Position numbers and translations under genes: made by a program. Under the pieces are notes generated by a model, which searched no databases, had not been told where the DNA came from, and saw nothing but the letters and a program-made list of their open reading frames with translations. A DNA stretch of 64,000 nucleotides, taken from Ructibacterium sp965146665. Its GTDB lineage: Bacteria > Bacillota > Clostridia > Monoglobales > Monoglobaceae. Location: NCBI GenBank assembly GCA_965146665.1, contig CBCTHE010000016.1, forward strand, positions 1 through 64,000, written 5' to 3'. Shown here piece after piece: positions 19,311 to 28,448 of the stretch. The stretch's first letter is position 1. Every line of letters starts with the position of its first letter.

Positions 19311-21944
19311 ATGAGTAAGGCACAAAGAAAGAGCGGCATTTTGCGCAGGATCATGGGCTTTCTGACTGCTGTCATCCTGCTGGGCTGCACCGCCGCTCCT
19401 ACGGCGGCCGCAGAGGTATCTGCCGGTATGGGAGATGCACAGATCCCCCTTCTGGTGGGACTTGGCATTATGCAGGGGGGTGGAAACGGAAACCTCAATC
19501 TGGAGGCACCGGTGACCCGCGGAGAATTTGCGGCCATGATTTGCCGTACCATGGGGCTGTCCGCTTATACGGAACAGCAGAAGTTCTTGGATGTACAGCC
19601 GGGGCACTGGGCTTTTGCTGCAGTGCAGGGGGTGTCAGACCAGGGCTATCTGGTGGGTGACGCGGATGGAAATTTCCGCCCGGACGCGCCCATTTTAATG
19701 CAGGAGGCGGCAAAGGTTCTGGTGGCGGTGCTGGGCTACGGCTATCCAGCGGCAGAGGATGGCGGTTATCCGGCAGGGTACCTGAGCACTGCCCGGAAAA
19801 TCGGCGTTCTCGCCGGAATGGATTTGGACGCGGAAAAGCAGCTGAGCCGGGGCGAAACCGCGCGGATGTTCTATAACAGTCTGCATATTAAGCTAATGCG
19901 GCAGACCGGATTTGGTGAAGCCGCCGCTTATGAGATCAGCAGCAACAGCACCCTGCTTTCTGATTATCTGAAGGTGACAGACGTGCGCGGAACCATTCGG
20001 GCAAACCATTGGGTCAATCTGGACGGGGAATATGAGATTGCGGAGGATCAAGTTGTAATCGGCGATAAACTGTACTATGCGGGAAATACGGATATTGCCG
20101 GCAAGGTTGGCTATAGTGTCCATGCCTATGTAAAGATGGACGGGAACAATCCAGTGCAGACGGTGCTGTACTATGAGGAGGATGCCGGGCAGAACACCGT
20201 AGCAGTGGACGCCCGGGACATCAGCGAGAGCACGACAGCGGAGCGGTTTGTGTATATGGATGGCGACAGGACGAGAGAGGTGGCCATCCCCAAAAATGTG
20301 GTCCTTATATGGAACGGCAGATCGCGTTTTTCCTTTGACGCGGAGACGCTGAAACCCAAGACGGGCAGTGTTGCCCTGGTGATGCACGGCAGTAAGCCGG
20401 CTATGATCCGGGTTAGCTCCTTTGAGAGCCGGGTGGTGCAGTCGGTCAGCGAAGGCACCAGGTGTATTTACTACAAAAATGATGCGCCGCCAACCGACCT
20501 GGAGGATCCGGATATCCAGTATTCCATTCTTAAAATGGACCGAAAGGCGGGAATCACGGATCTGGAGGAAAACGACATTGTATCCATTGCCCAGAGCGAG
20601 GATGGTATGGTGGTTGAAATCATTGTCTCCAGCGAGCGTATGACTGGAACTGTCTCAACAGTCTCCGGAGACCACTATGCCATTGATGGGATGTCCTATC
20701 CGGTGTCTCCGTATTATTCGGGAAAGACGCTGGAACTAGGCAAGCACGGAACCTTTTACTTTGACACGTTCGGTGAGATCGTATATGCGGAATACGATTC
20801 CGCGAGCCGCGACTATGCGTATTTGCTGGCTGCGGCGTTTGAGGATTCGCTCTCGCCCAAGCTTACGCTGAAGCTGCTTACTATGGCTGGCAAAATTGAG
20901 GAGATTGAGGTCTCGCAGAAATTGACTTTCAACGATCAGCGGATGGATGTGAAGGCGGCGGCGGGGCTTTTAAAGACCGAACAGCTGCTCCGGGTTCAGC
21001 TCTCTGCGGAAGGGGAGGTGCGCCGGATCTGGACGGCGCGGGACAACACCTCTGCCCCCAGTTCTGACTATGACCCGGAGGAGTTCAGCAAGGATATCGA
21101 CAACAAGAGCATGCGATACAGCAGTCAGATGTTTTCAGACGGATCAGAACTGGTATGTGTGCCGGATAACGTACCTGTCCTGATTGTGGCGAAGGACCGC
21201 AGCAATGACCTGGATGAGCGGGGCTGCGGTGTATCAACCGTATCCAAGACCTTTTCTTCAAGCACCACCTATTCGGGCATGACCTTCTATGACATGAATC
21301 CGGACACCAGAATCCCTGGGTTGATTGTTCGCAAGAAAACAGTAGGGTCTTCCTCGGTCAATTCCACAAACTCAGTTTGTGTGGTGGACGAAATCCATCA
21401 GACGCTGGATGCGGAAGGAATCCCTATACAGGCGCTGCAGTACTACAGGGACGGGCAGATCTATACCACCCCGGTAAGTCCGGACATTGTCAGTACCCGC
21501 CGCAGCGACAACGCAGACAGCAAGAATGTGCCGGAGGTATTTAAAAATGTGTCGTTCTCGGATCTTCAGCGGGGTGATGTGGTACAGCTTGTGTCCAACA
21601 ACGACGGTGAACTTTCGGTATTTCGGCCGCTGTTTGTTCAGAAGTACGCGCCGGCAGACTACACGGCGCTGGTCACCAACGGAGGCAGCGGCTACAGCGA
21701 GTTCCCAACCCTGGAGACCTTCTATGGCGGGATCGTCCGGCATAACACGCAGATCATTACAATGCAGGCAGGCGGCAAGGAGGCCAGTTTCTCCTGTACC
21801 AAGCCAAAGGTTTACCGCCTGAACCGGGAACGGGGCAGTATTGAGGTTCTGACTGTTGACGATCTCTCCAACTGGGTCGGCCGGGGTGATGTGTTCGTAC
21901 ACGCCTCCCGTAAGGCCTGCCAGGTTATCGTGGTCTATGATTAG
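19311..21944 (+). CDS. Surface protein with N-terminal S-layer homology repeats
   Basis: The 877-residue protein has a signal peptide (GFLTAVILLGCTAAPTAAAE). Two to three SLH repeats occupy about residues 38-200 (LEAPVTRGEFAAMICRTMGL, LSRGETARMFYNSL). The remaining roughly 680 residues are predicted all-beta, with many Asp/Gly turns, and match no family I recognise. Here the anchor is N-terminal, unlike the neighbouring giant protein. It is the last gene of the operon: the terminator at 21984-22015 follows. It is likely a structural or binding partner of the surface system. Confidence 0.78.
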   Translation: MSKAQRKSGILRRIMGFLTAVILLGCTAAPTAAAEVSAGMGDAQIPLLVGLGIMQGGGNGNLNLEAPVTRGEFAAMICRTMGLSAYTEQQKFLDVQPGHWAFAAVQGVSDQGYLVGDADGNFRPDAPILMQEAAKVLVAVLGYGYPAAEDGGYPAGYLSTARKIGVLAGMDLDAEKQLSRGETARMFYNSLHIKLMRQTGFGEAAAYEISSNSTLLSDYLKVTDVRGTIRANHWVNLDGEYEIAEDQVVIGDKLYYAGNTDIAGKVGYSVHAYVKMDGNNPVQTVLYYEEDAGQNTVAVDARDISESTTAERFVYMDGDRTREVAIPKNVVLIWNGRSRFSFDAETLKPKTGSVALVMHGSKPAMIRVSSFESRVVQSVSEGTRCIYYKNDAPPTDLEDPDIQYSILKMDRKAGITDLEENDIVSIAQSEDGMVVEIIVSSERMTGTVSTVSGDHYAIDGMSYPVSPYYSGKTLELGKHGTFYFDTFGEIVYAEYDSASRDYAYLLAAAFEDSLSPKLTLKLLTMAGKIEEIEVSQKLTFNDQRMDVKAAAGLLKTEQLLRVQLSAEGEVRRIWTARDNTSAPSSDYDPEEFSKDIDNKSMRYSSQMFSDGSELVCVPDNVPVLIVAKDRSNDLDERGCGVSTVSKTFSSSTTYSGMTFYDMNPDTRIPGLIVRKKTVGSSSVNSTNSVCVVDEIHQTLDAEGIPIQALQYYRDGQIYTTPVSPDIVSTRRSDNADSKNVPEVFKNVSFSDLQRGDVVQLVSNNDGELSVFRPLFVQKYAPADYTALVTNGGSGYSEFPTLETFYGGIVRHNTQIITMQAGGKEASFSCTKPKVYRLNRERGSIEVLTVDDLSNWVGRGDVFVHASRKACQVIVVYD

Positions 21945-21983
21945 AAAAGGAGCACCGCAGCGTCTGGTGCAAACGGCGGCAGA

Positions 21984-22015
21984 CCACGCGGATTTCATAA
22001 TTGAAATCCGCGTGG
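21984..22015 (+). terminator. Terminator of the carbohydrate operon
   Basis: A perfect 14-bp stem (CCACGCGGATTTCA and its complement) with a TAAT loop lies 40 bases after the stop of the last operon gene. Only a short T-run follows. Confidence 0.75.
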
Positions 22016-22059
22016 TTTCCTGCGCATTTGCCGTTGGCAGACATGCAGCAAAAAAAGCC

Positions 22060-22088
22060 TTTTCACTTTTTAGGAAATGTAGTACAAT
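22060..22088 (+). promoter_or_regulatory. Promoter of the AraC-family regulator gene
   Basis: TTTTCA (22060-22065) and TACAAT (22083-22088) are 17 bases apart, after the operon terminator. The regulator is therefore probably transcribed separately from the transport operon. Confidence 0.7.
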
Positions 22089-22141
22089 ATGGAGGTAATG
22101 TGTGGATTCCAAAATGGAGGAAAAATCGGGAGGGCAAAAAA

Positions 22142-24301
22142 ATGAAGCAGATCAAATGGGGACAGCGGGCCGTCCGCCTGCTCAACAGTCTACGGACGAA
22201 GCGGATACTGGTCAGGATGCTGGCGGGGTATATCAGTATTTTGCTGGTGATCCTGTGCTTTAACGTGATCATTTATTTTTACCTGAAGCCTATTTTACTG
22301 CAGGAGAAGGTGGACAGCACCAGAAATTATCTCACCTATATTGGCCAGCAGACGGATATGCAGCTGCTGGAGGCCAAAAGCTATATGCACAAGTTTTTGG
22401 AAGAGTCTGTCCCTTTGCGGGAAAAGGAGACCGGCGGCGAGATCAACCGGCAGATTGCCCTGACCCGGGACCTGATTTACATGATGGCCTCCTGTCCGCT
22501 GATTGAATATGCCGCCGTCTATGACGCGGAGGATCCCAATGTTATTACCAGTGACGGTACACTGGGCCGGGAGGCGCTCATAGAAAAAATTGCGCAGAAT
22601 ACGGCCCTCTCAAAGGAGGAGGTCAAGGTCAGCATCACCACCAACAAACACTTTGATTACTTCCCGGTCCGTACGGACAGCGCACAGACCAATGCGCTGG
22701 TGCTCTACACTGGTGTGAGCTACAGCAGTACAAAAGACTATAAAATGGTGGCGTTTATCAGCAGCGGCCAGATCCGGGATATGCTTACCAATGCCACGGT
22801 GGAAGAGTACGCGCGGACATATATTGTCAATCAAAACAATGACGTACAGCTCAGTGTGGAAGGGGACATTCTGGATAAGGCGCTCATATCCCAGGATGGC
22901 CGCTATGGAAATCACACGCTGGTGGTTTTGGATTCGGAGTTTCAGGACTGGTCCTATGTTTCGGTTCTGGATGATGAGCGTATTGTGCAGAACCTTGGCT
23001 TTTTGAAAAACATATTCTTGCTTCTCATTTCCATGATGCTGGTCATCTGTCTGACCCTCAGCATTCGGTTTACCAAGCTGTACTATACTCCGATTTCCAA
23101 CATCATTGACAACTATATGCTGTCCCTGCACAGCGGCAAGACGGAGTTTGAGGCCATTTCTGAAACCCTGGACTTCCTCCGGGCAAAAAACCAGCAGGCC
23201 CAGGAAAAGGAGGTGCTCTCCGGCATTCTCCAGAGTGGCTTTTATGAGGAGGATATGGAACAGCTCTTCTCTTACAGCCTGTACCGTGTGGCTGTGGTGC
23301 AGAGCGGGCAAGAGCATATAGAAGAAAATGTGGTTACCGGATTTTTTCTGAATGAGGCGGAGATCGCCTGCAAGGTGGTATACAACCAGCACGACGGCTG
23401 TACGCTGATCCTCAACGGCAACGACCTGGAGGATTCCCGTATTCTGGAGCTTCTGCTTCGCCTTCAGAAGATGTATGCAGAGAACTATCAGGTTTTCATG
23501 GCGTTTGGCGTGAGCGGGCTCTGTGAACAGATCATGGATCTGCACGAGACTTACCGGGAGGCGGCTCTGGCCATTGAGTACGGTGACAGCAGCCGGGAAT
23601 CCTGTGTCTATATGAACCGGGATCTGGTTGAGGCCAACCAGAGTCTCTATATGCCCATTGAATTTGAACGGAAAATGACGGAGTGTGTATATGTCCGCAA
23701 CTATGACGGCATCCGGGCGCTGATTGAGGATATCTTCCGGCAGAATCGGGGTGTGCCCAACGTCTATCTGCACAGCATCGTCATGAACATGTGCAATGCA
23801 TATGAAAACATCTGCAAGAAGCTGGATAATACCTCAAAGCTGTCCGGTGATATTATCAACCACGAATACCGGGTTCCAGTGATCAGAGAGCATTTGACCG
23901 AAGTTTTCACCAGTCTGGAGGGGGATCTAGTCAAAGAAAACCGGATTGAGGCAGTGCGGAACTATGTAACCATGTATATTGCTGAAAACTACAGTGACCC
24001 AACTGTTTCCATTGAGACGATTGCCGATGACATTCAGCTCAGCACCTCCTATGTCTCGACGCTGTTCAAAAAGGCGGAAGGGATTGCATTCTCACAGTAT
24101 CTGCTCCAATATCGGATTGATATGGCCAAAGAGCTGTTGAAAAACAGCGGTGAGAAAATCAGTACGATATCAGAGAGGGCCGGCTTTGGAACCTATAACA
24201 ATTTTGTGCGGATGTTTAAGAGGAAGACAGGGCTATCTCCCAGCCAGTACAGGCTTGTAAACCAACAGATGAAGGGAAACGAAAGCAATGGACATCTATA
24301 A
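22142..24301 (+). CDS. Membrane-bound AraC-family transcriptional regulator (YesS-like)
   Basis: The 719-residue protein has a membrane segment at about 24-46, an extracytoplasmic sensor region, and a second segment at about 283-305. A cytoplasmic linker follows. The C-terminal AraC double helix-turn-helix is at about 606-715 (SIETIADDIQLSTSYVSTLF and AGFGTYNNFVRMFKRKTG). This is the architecture of YesS-type activators that sense sugars outside the cell and control adjacent LplB/LplC transport genes. The ATG at 22142 follows a GGGAGG site; earlier in-frame codons are possible. The TTTCATGAA motif before both hydrolase transcripts is a candidate target. Confidence 0.88.
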   Translation: MKQIKWGQRAVRLLNSLRTKRILVRMLAGYISILLVILCFNVIIYFYLKPILLQEKVDSTRNYLTYIGQQTDMQLLEAKSYMHKFLEESVPLREKETGGEINRQIALTRDLIYMMASCPLIEYAAVYDAEDPNVITSDGTLGREALIEKIAQNTALSKEEVKVSITTNKHFDYFPVRTDSAQTNALVLYTGVSYSSTKDYKMVAFISSGQIRDMLTNATVEEYARTYIVNQNNDVQLSVEGDILDKALISQDGRYGNHTLVVLDSEFQDWSYVSVLDDERIVQNLGFLKNIFLLLISMMLVICLTLSIRFTKLYYTPISNIIDNYMLSLHSGKTEFEAISETLDFLRAKNQQAQEKEVLSGILQSGFYEEDMEQLFSYSLYRVAVVQSGQEHIEENVVTGFFLNEAEIACKVVYNQHDGCTLILNGNDLEDSRILELLLRLQKMYAENYQVFMAFGVSGLCEQIMDLHETYREAALAIEYGDSSRESCVYMNRDLVEANQSLYMPIEFERKMTECVYVRNYDGIRALIEDIFRQNRGVPNVYLHSIVMNMCNAYENICKKLDNTSKLSGDIINHEYRVPVIREHLTEVFTSLEGDLVKENRIEAVRNYVTMYIAENYSDPTVSIETIADDIQLSTSYVSTLFKKAEGIAFSQYLLQYRIDMAKELLKNSGEKISTISERAGFGTYNNFVRMFKRKTGLSPSQYRLVNQQMKGNESNGHL

Positions 24302-24540
24302 CACAAAACAGGAGGGGCCGCCGCTGCGGAGGGTTTTCCCCCTTTCCGGTCTCCGGTCTGGAGGCGGTCAGGATCCTGCCGCGGGCCAATATGATACTTC
24401 GCCGGCAGGCATGGTCAGCTGCGCTGTGCCCAAGACGAATTGAATGGAGCCTATGACATCCGGCCGGGAGGCTGCTCGGTTGAGACGCAGGTACGGATCT
24501 TTGCGGGGAACCGGGTTAATGCGGAGTTGTGCTTATGACA
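24302..24540 (+). pseudogene. Possible degraded gene remnant after the regulator
   Basis: No intact gene is present between the regulator stop and the hairpin at 24543. Two short coding-like stretches lie in different frames. One ends AGMVSCAVPKTN at a stop near 24441, and the next reads GAYDIRPGGCSVETQVRIFA to a stop near 24538. The second looks like the C-terminus of a real protein whose front part has been lost or frameshifted. I do not recognise the family, and it may be non-coding. Confidence 0.25.
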
Positions 24541-24542
24541 GG

Positions 24543-24578
24543 GGAAGCCCCCGTAATCAAAAGATTACGGGGGCTTCC
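24543..24578 (+). terminator. Strong terminator hairpin
   Basis: A perfect 16-bp stem (GGAAGCCCCCGTAATC and its complement) with an AAAA loop is followed by CCTTCTTTT. It separates the plus-strand regulator transcript from the convergent minus-strand sigma/anti-sigma unit. Confidence 0.8.
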
Positions 24579-24630
24579 GGCCTTCTTTTAGGTTGTGCTG
24601 AAGCACAGCTTTTTTCAGCGCAGGGGCGGT

Positions 24631-25416
24631 TTATTTTTCAATCATTTCTTTTGCCATCTGGGCCAGCTCGTCTGCGGTCAGCTTGCCGTCCCTCTGCATG
24701 AGCTGATAATCAATACCGTCTTTTTCAAATGATACGCTCTGTACCTTGTTGTTTTCTACCTGATCAGAGCCCCAGCTGAATACGAGCTCTCCGCTCTCTT
24801 CTGCCTTTTCATCCTCAGCGGTCATTTTATAGTTCGGCGGCACCAGTTTATTGATATAGGCGGCGTAATATAGTTCCACCCCATTAACCGCAGCGATGAC
24901 ATCCCCGGATGGATCGCTTTCAGTATTGTATTTTTTCTGCGAAAGTTCCACGCTGTCACCGTCTTTTTCATATCTGAAGGACAGGGATTTGAATTTTTCG
25001 ATTGAGTTGCCTCCCTCGTCCCGCAGGTCGTTGCTGACAACCGAACCGCTCCGGAAGGCGTAGCCGTTTTCAAAGCTGTCAATGAGTACAGGGGTATAGC
25101 CGACTTTATCCACACACTGTTCGGCTGTGGGGAGTGAGGTATATTCAGGAATGCCCCATGAATGGCCGTACCAGGTCTTGACAATGCCGCTTGACGCAAA
25201 TGCTGTCACGCCAAGAACCAGAGCCGCGGCCGCCGCAATGACAAAAATTTTCCGTTTGGATTTCATAACCTTGATCTTCCTTTCTGAATCGGAGGAATCA
25301 ATGCTGTTATGAACCATGTGTTTAATTTTTTGCGTGTCAATACGGCGCGGTCTATGGATACTGTCCCCGATACCGGGCACCTTTAATTCTTTTGACAAGT
25401 TCCGTTTGTTCGTCAT
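24631..25416 (-). CDS. Probable anti-sigma factor with external domain
   Basis: The 261-residue protein has a basic cytoplasmic N-terminus of about 56 residues, one membrane segment (about 57-76) and an external domain of about 185 residues. That domain has an SVELSQKKYN...GV..YYAAY pattern resembling the DUF4367-type domain of Firmicute anti-sigma proteins. Its start codon overlaps the stop of the ECF sigma gene (ATGA at 25413-25416), so the two are translationally coupled. This context is the main support for an anti-sigma role. The signal sensed is unknown. Confidence 0.7.
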   Translation of the reverse strand: MTNKRNLSKELKVPGIGDSIHRPRRIDTQKIKHMVHNSIDSSDSERKIKVMKSKRKIFVIAAAAALVLGVTAFASSGIVKTWYGHSWGIPEYTSLPTAEQCVDKVGYTPVLIDSFENGYAFRSGSVVSNDLRDEGGNSIEKFKSLSFRYEKDGDSVELSQKKYNTESDPSGDVIAAVNGVELYYAAYINKLVPPNYKMTAEDEKAEESGELVFSWGSDQVENNKVQSVSFEKDGIDYQLMQRDGKLTADELAQMAKEMIEK

Positions 25417-25952
25417 AACGATTCCTCCGCTTTTAATAAAATTTTTTTGAGTTTGCGTTTTCCTCTTGAGAGTTTGCTTTTAATGGCGGAGAGACTTAAG
25501 CCTGTTGCATTGGAGATCTCCGATAATTTTTCATCATATCTGTAGAATCTAACAAATATTTCGTTATCGGGTTCTCCAAGCTCCATAACCGCATTCCATA
25601 AGATGTCGCGCTCAAATCTGTCATCTGCTGTACTCCCCTCGTCGGGCAGTTCAATATCATCCAGAGAGGTATAGTCTTTTTTCTTATTCAGTCTTTTTAA
25701 TGCAAAATTTCGGGCTGATGCCGCGATATAGGAACGCAGCGTGCCCTTTGATAAATCTATGTGATCTGCATTTTTCCAAAGGGAAATAAAGACATCTGCT
25801 ATAATCTCCTCAATATCCTCCTGAGGCAGACTGTTCCCGAGCATATGATATAGCACTGTACTCAGGTAGGGAGTATAGCATTCAATCGCCAAATCTATGG
25901 AGTTTTGCTGTTTTTTCTGGAGCTGCATAAGCAGTCTTTGTTCCTCGGCCAT
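25413..25952 (-). CDS. ECF-type sigma-70 family RNA polymerase sigma factor
   Basis: The 179-residue protein has an ECF region 2 (EDIEEIIADVFISLWKNADH) at about 43-62. Region 4 has a helix-turn-helix at about 145-172 (LSEISNATGLSLSAIKSKLS), and there is no region 1 or 3. It should direct RNA polymerase to a small stress or envelope regulon. The downstream gene overlaps by four bases and is the likely anti-sigma partner. The 25953-26179 interval is AT-rich and probably contains its promoter. Confidence 0.9.
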   Translation of the reverse strand: MAEEQRLLMQLQKKQQNSIDLAIECYTPYLSTVLYHMLGNSLPQEDIEEIIADVFISLWKNADHIDLSKGTLRSYIAASARNFALKRLNKKKDYTSLDDIELPDEGSTADDRFERDILWNAVMELGEPDNEIFVRFYRYDEKLSEISNATGLSLSAIKSKLSRGKRKLKKILLKAEESL

Positions 25953-26179
25953 GTTTCACCCTGCTTTACTGTGTATAATTAAAAGCTTTTAATCGTTACA
26001 ACCTTATATATCCTCAAAAACCTGAAAAAGTTTCACAGCCGCAAAAAATTTATATAGCCAATACATAAGAAACGCGCGGCAGTGTCTTCCACAGCCGCAG
26101 AACACGCAAACGGAAGCGCGCGGATTTGTATGCTGTGCGGCCTGAAAGCGCAGACCGGCTTCGCTATGAAAATCTTCGT

Positions 26180-27397
26180 TTATCCGTTTGCGGATTCGCA
26201 GCGCTGTTCCACATTTTCAAAACACACGGGTACAGCGTCCGGCGAAACAGCAGCAATGTTCCTGATTTCACAGTTTTCCATCACCGCCCCGCCGTTCGGC
26301 AACCCGGCAAAACCGTATCGCCCGCCCTCGGCGACAAAAATGTTCTCAATGCGTGAATCTTTCAGGCCCTTGCACAGCGAAACGGCGTAAACGGCGTGGG
26401 AAACCACATTTTTTATAGTAATGCCAAAGGTATCCCCCAGCTCGCTGTGATTTTCGGCATACGCCATGTCACCGATGCGCACAGTGCTGGCAGTCTGAGA
26501 AAAATCGGTCTGCGTGCGCAGATGCGTAATTCCCTCGATGTCGATGTTATACAGCTTGTATCCGTTGTCGTTGAGCAGCCGCACTACCGAGCAGGCATAC
26601 GGGTCGGATGCAATGTGCCGAATCCTGACATCGTGAATGTCGGCGTCGGCCCCCTCGACCCAATAGCCAAGCCTTCGCTCAAATCCGCCCAGCGCGGTCA
26701 GGGCAACGGTGTCATCCTCGGTAAAGCCGGTTATGTTTTCGATCAGAATGTCGTGACAGCCAATGCGCAAATCAATGCCGTCCGCATTTTTTACATAAGT
26801 TTCCTCATAATTGCGGGGGCGTTCGCCGGGGTAATGCACCCCGGCGGCGTCTATTCTCGAAAGATCCGCCCGAAATGCCAGATTGCGAAACGCCGCCTCA
26901 CGCACAAAAACGTTGGTTATCGCCCACCAGCGCTGATTGGTGAGGTTCAGGTTCTCCACTGTCAGACCGCGCACATTGAAAAAAAATAATGTGGTGTTCA
27001 CCGATATATGCGGGAGGCCTTCTTTGGAACAACTGCGCTCGGACAGCCCGTTATACCGGCCGCCGTCCAGCACGGCGCTGCCAATGCCGCGCAGCGTAAT
27101 GTTCCTCTGCTCGCCCGCAGGCGTTTGTCCCAGCAGTGTGCCGAGGTTTTGATTGGCAAACATATTGCCGTAAACGCCGTCGGCAAGACGCAGATGCGCG
27201 TTATCAAAGATCAACTCAATATCATCCGGCAAACGGACGGTTTCGGTGATTTCCCAAAGATCGCCGCCGGTTCTTTGGTTGTGTTTGGGAATCAACACAC
27301 GGTTGACGCCCGTTTGCTTTGCCTTGCGGATGGCTAGAGAAAGACTTTGGCTGTCGTTTACGCCGGGCGTTTCATTGGCCAAGATATATGATTGCAT
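26180..27397 (-). CDS. Right-handed parallel beta-helix protein (GH28-like)
   Basis: The 405-residue protein begins YILANETPGVNDSQSLSLAI, the 'NDS.A...AI' opening of pectate-lyase-superfamily and GH28-related proteins. It continues with repeated beta-helix rungs (LTVENLNLTNQRWWAITNVF, DILIENITGFTEDDTVALTA). There is no signal peptide, so it may be cytoplasmic. GH28 enzymes cut galacturonans, but its catalytic Asp triad is not clear here, so only the fold is claimed. The ATG at 27397 is chosen because AAGGATGTGAG lies upstream. It is a single gene convergent with none of its neighbours. Confidence 0.72.
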   Translation of the reverse strand: MQSYILANETPGVNDSQSLSLAIRKAKQTGVNRVLIPKHNQRTGGDLWEITETVRLPDDIELIFDNAHLRLADGVYGNMFANQNLGTLLGQTPAGEQRNITLRGIGSAVLDGGRYNGLSERSCSKEGLPHISVNTTLFFFNVRGLTVENLNLTNQRWWAITNVFVREAAFRNLAFRADLSRIDAAGVHYPGERPRNYEETYVKNADGIDLRIGCHDILIENITGFTEDDTVALTALGGFERRLGYWVEGADADIHDVRIRHIASDPYACSVVRLLNDNGYKLYNIDIEGITHLRTQTDFSQTASTVRIGDMAYAENHSELGDTFGITIKNVVSHAVYAVSLCKGLKDSRIENIFVAEGGRYGFAGLPNGGAVMENCEIRNIAAVSPDAVPVCFENVEQRCESANG

Positions 27398-27550
27398 AAG
27401 GCTCACATCCTTTCGTCTCATATTGTATCGGCAGCCAAACGGAAAGTCAAGGCGTGGCTCTGCGAAACTTTTTCGCCGCGTATGCGCGTGATGAAATTGG
27501 GTTAAGATTCATTAAAGTAAGGCAGCTGTGTCAACCAAATTTGGACATAA

Positions 27551-27592
27551 AAAAACCCGAAAACCGCATGAATGCTGGCTTTTCGGGTTTTT
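27551..27592 (-). terminator. Terminator of the rplM-rpsI operon
   Basis: A 13-bp stem (AAAAACCCGAAAA and its complement) with a 16-base loop has T-runs on both strands. It sits ten bases after the rpsI stop. Confidence 0.85.
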
Positions 27593-27602
27593 GGAACGAA
27601 AT

Positions 27603-27995
27603 TTATCTCTTGCTGAACTGAGGCGCGCGACGAGCTGCCTTGAGTCCGTATTTCTTTCTCTCCTTCATTCTCGGGTCACGGGTCAGGAATCCAGCCGATT
27701 TCAGCAGGGCTCTGTATTCATCGTCAACCTCCAGCAGGGCTCTTGCAATACCGTGACGGATCGCGCCGGCCTGACCGGTGAAGCCGCCGCCCTGAACGTT
27801 GACCAGAACGTCAAACTTTCCAACGGTTTTGGTCAGCTCCAGAGGCTGTTTCACAACGACCTTCAGGGTCTCAAGACCAAAGTAGTCGTCAATGTCTCTT
27901 TTATTGATGGTAATAGCACCATTGCCGGGCACCAATCTAACCCTGGCAACAGATTTCTTTCTTCTTCCTGTTCCGTAATACTGTACGTTTGCCAT
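27603..27995 (-). CDS. rpsI: 30S ribosomal protein S9
   Basis: The 130-residue length and sequence match bacterial S9: YYGTGRRKKSVARVRLVPG near the start, GGGFTGQAGAIRHGIARALL centrally and the basic tail RRAPQFSKR that reaches the P-site tRNA. It follows rplM by 20 bases, the standard L13-S9 operon. Confidence 0.98.
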   Translation of the reverse strand: MANVQYYGTGRRKKSVARVRLVPGNGAITINKRDIDDYFGLETLKVVVKQPLELTKTVGKFDVLVNVQGGGFTGQAGAIRHGIARALLEVDDEYRALLKSAGFLTRDPRMKERKKYGLKAARRAPQFSKR

Positions 27996-28015
27996 TTGTA
28001 TTCAGTCCCCTTTCC

Positions 28016-28447
28016 TTAGTTCTGCTCCCAGGCAATGGGCGCCTGAGCCTGGTGATTGTGTTCCGCGTCCCTGTAAATGCGCAGCATTTTCAGTGATTTT
28101 CTTCCCAGTGTGTTATGGGGAAGCATACCGGCGACCGCCAGTTCCATTGCCTTTTCCGGACGGGTCTCCATCAGTTCTTTGTAGGAAACCTCTTTCAGAT
28201 GGCCAATATAGCCGGTGTGTCTGTACCACTTCTTCTGAATCAGCTTGTTGCCTGTCAGGACAGCGTCTTTTGCGTTGATGATGATGACATACTCACCGCA
28301 GTCAACGCCAGGGGTGTACTGGGGACGGTGCTTGCCTCTGAGAATCGTCGCGGCCTGCGCGGCGACACGGCCCAGAGATTTGCCAGCGGCGTCAATGATA
28401 TACCATTTCTTTTCAATTTCATTGGCTTTCGCCATGTAAGTTGACAT
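28016..28447 (-). CDS. rplM: 50S ribosomal protein L13
   Basis: The 143-residue protein matches L13: KKWYIIDAAGKSLGRVA, VIIINAKDAVLTGNKLIQKK and the H...GYIGHLK motif. A GGAGGT ribosome site lies ten bases before the ATG at 28447. It is the first gene of the rplM-rpsI operon and is preceded by a long structured leader. Confidence 0.98.
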   Translation of the reverse strand: MSTYMAKANEIEKKWYIIDAAGKSLGRVAAQAATILRGKHRPQYTPGVDCGEYVIIINAKDAVLTGNKLIQKKWYRHTGYIGHLKEVSYKELMETRPEKAMELAVAGMLPHNTLGRKSLKMLRIYRDAEHNHQAQAPIAWEQN

Positions 28448-28448
28448 G

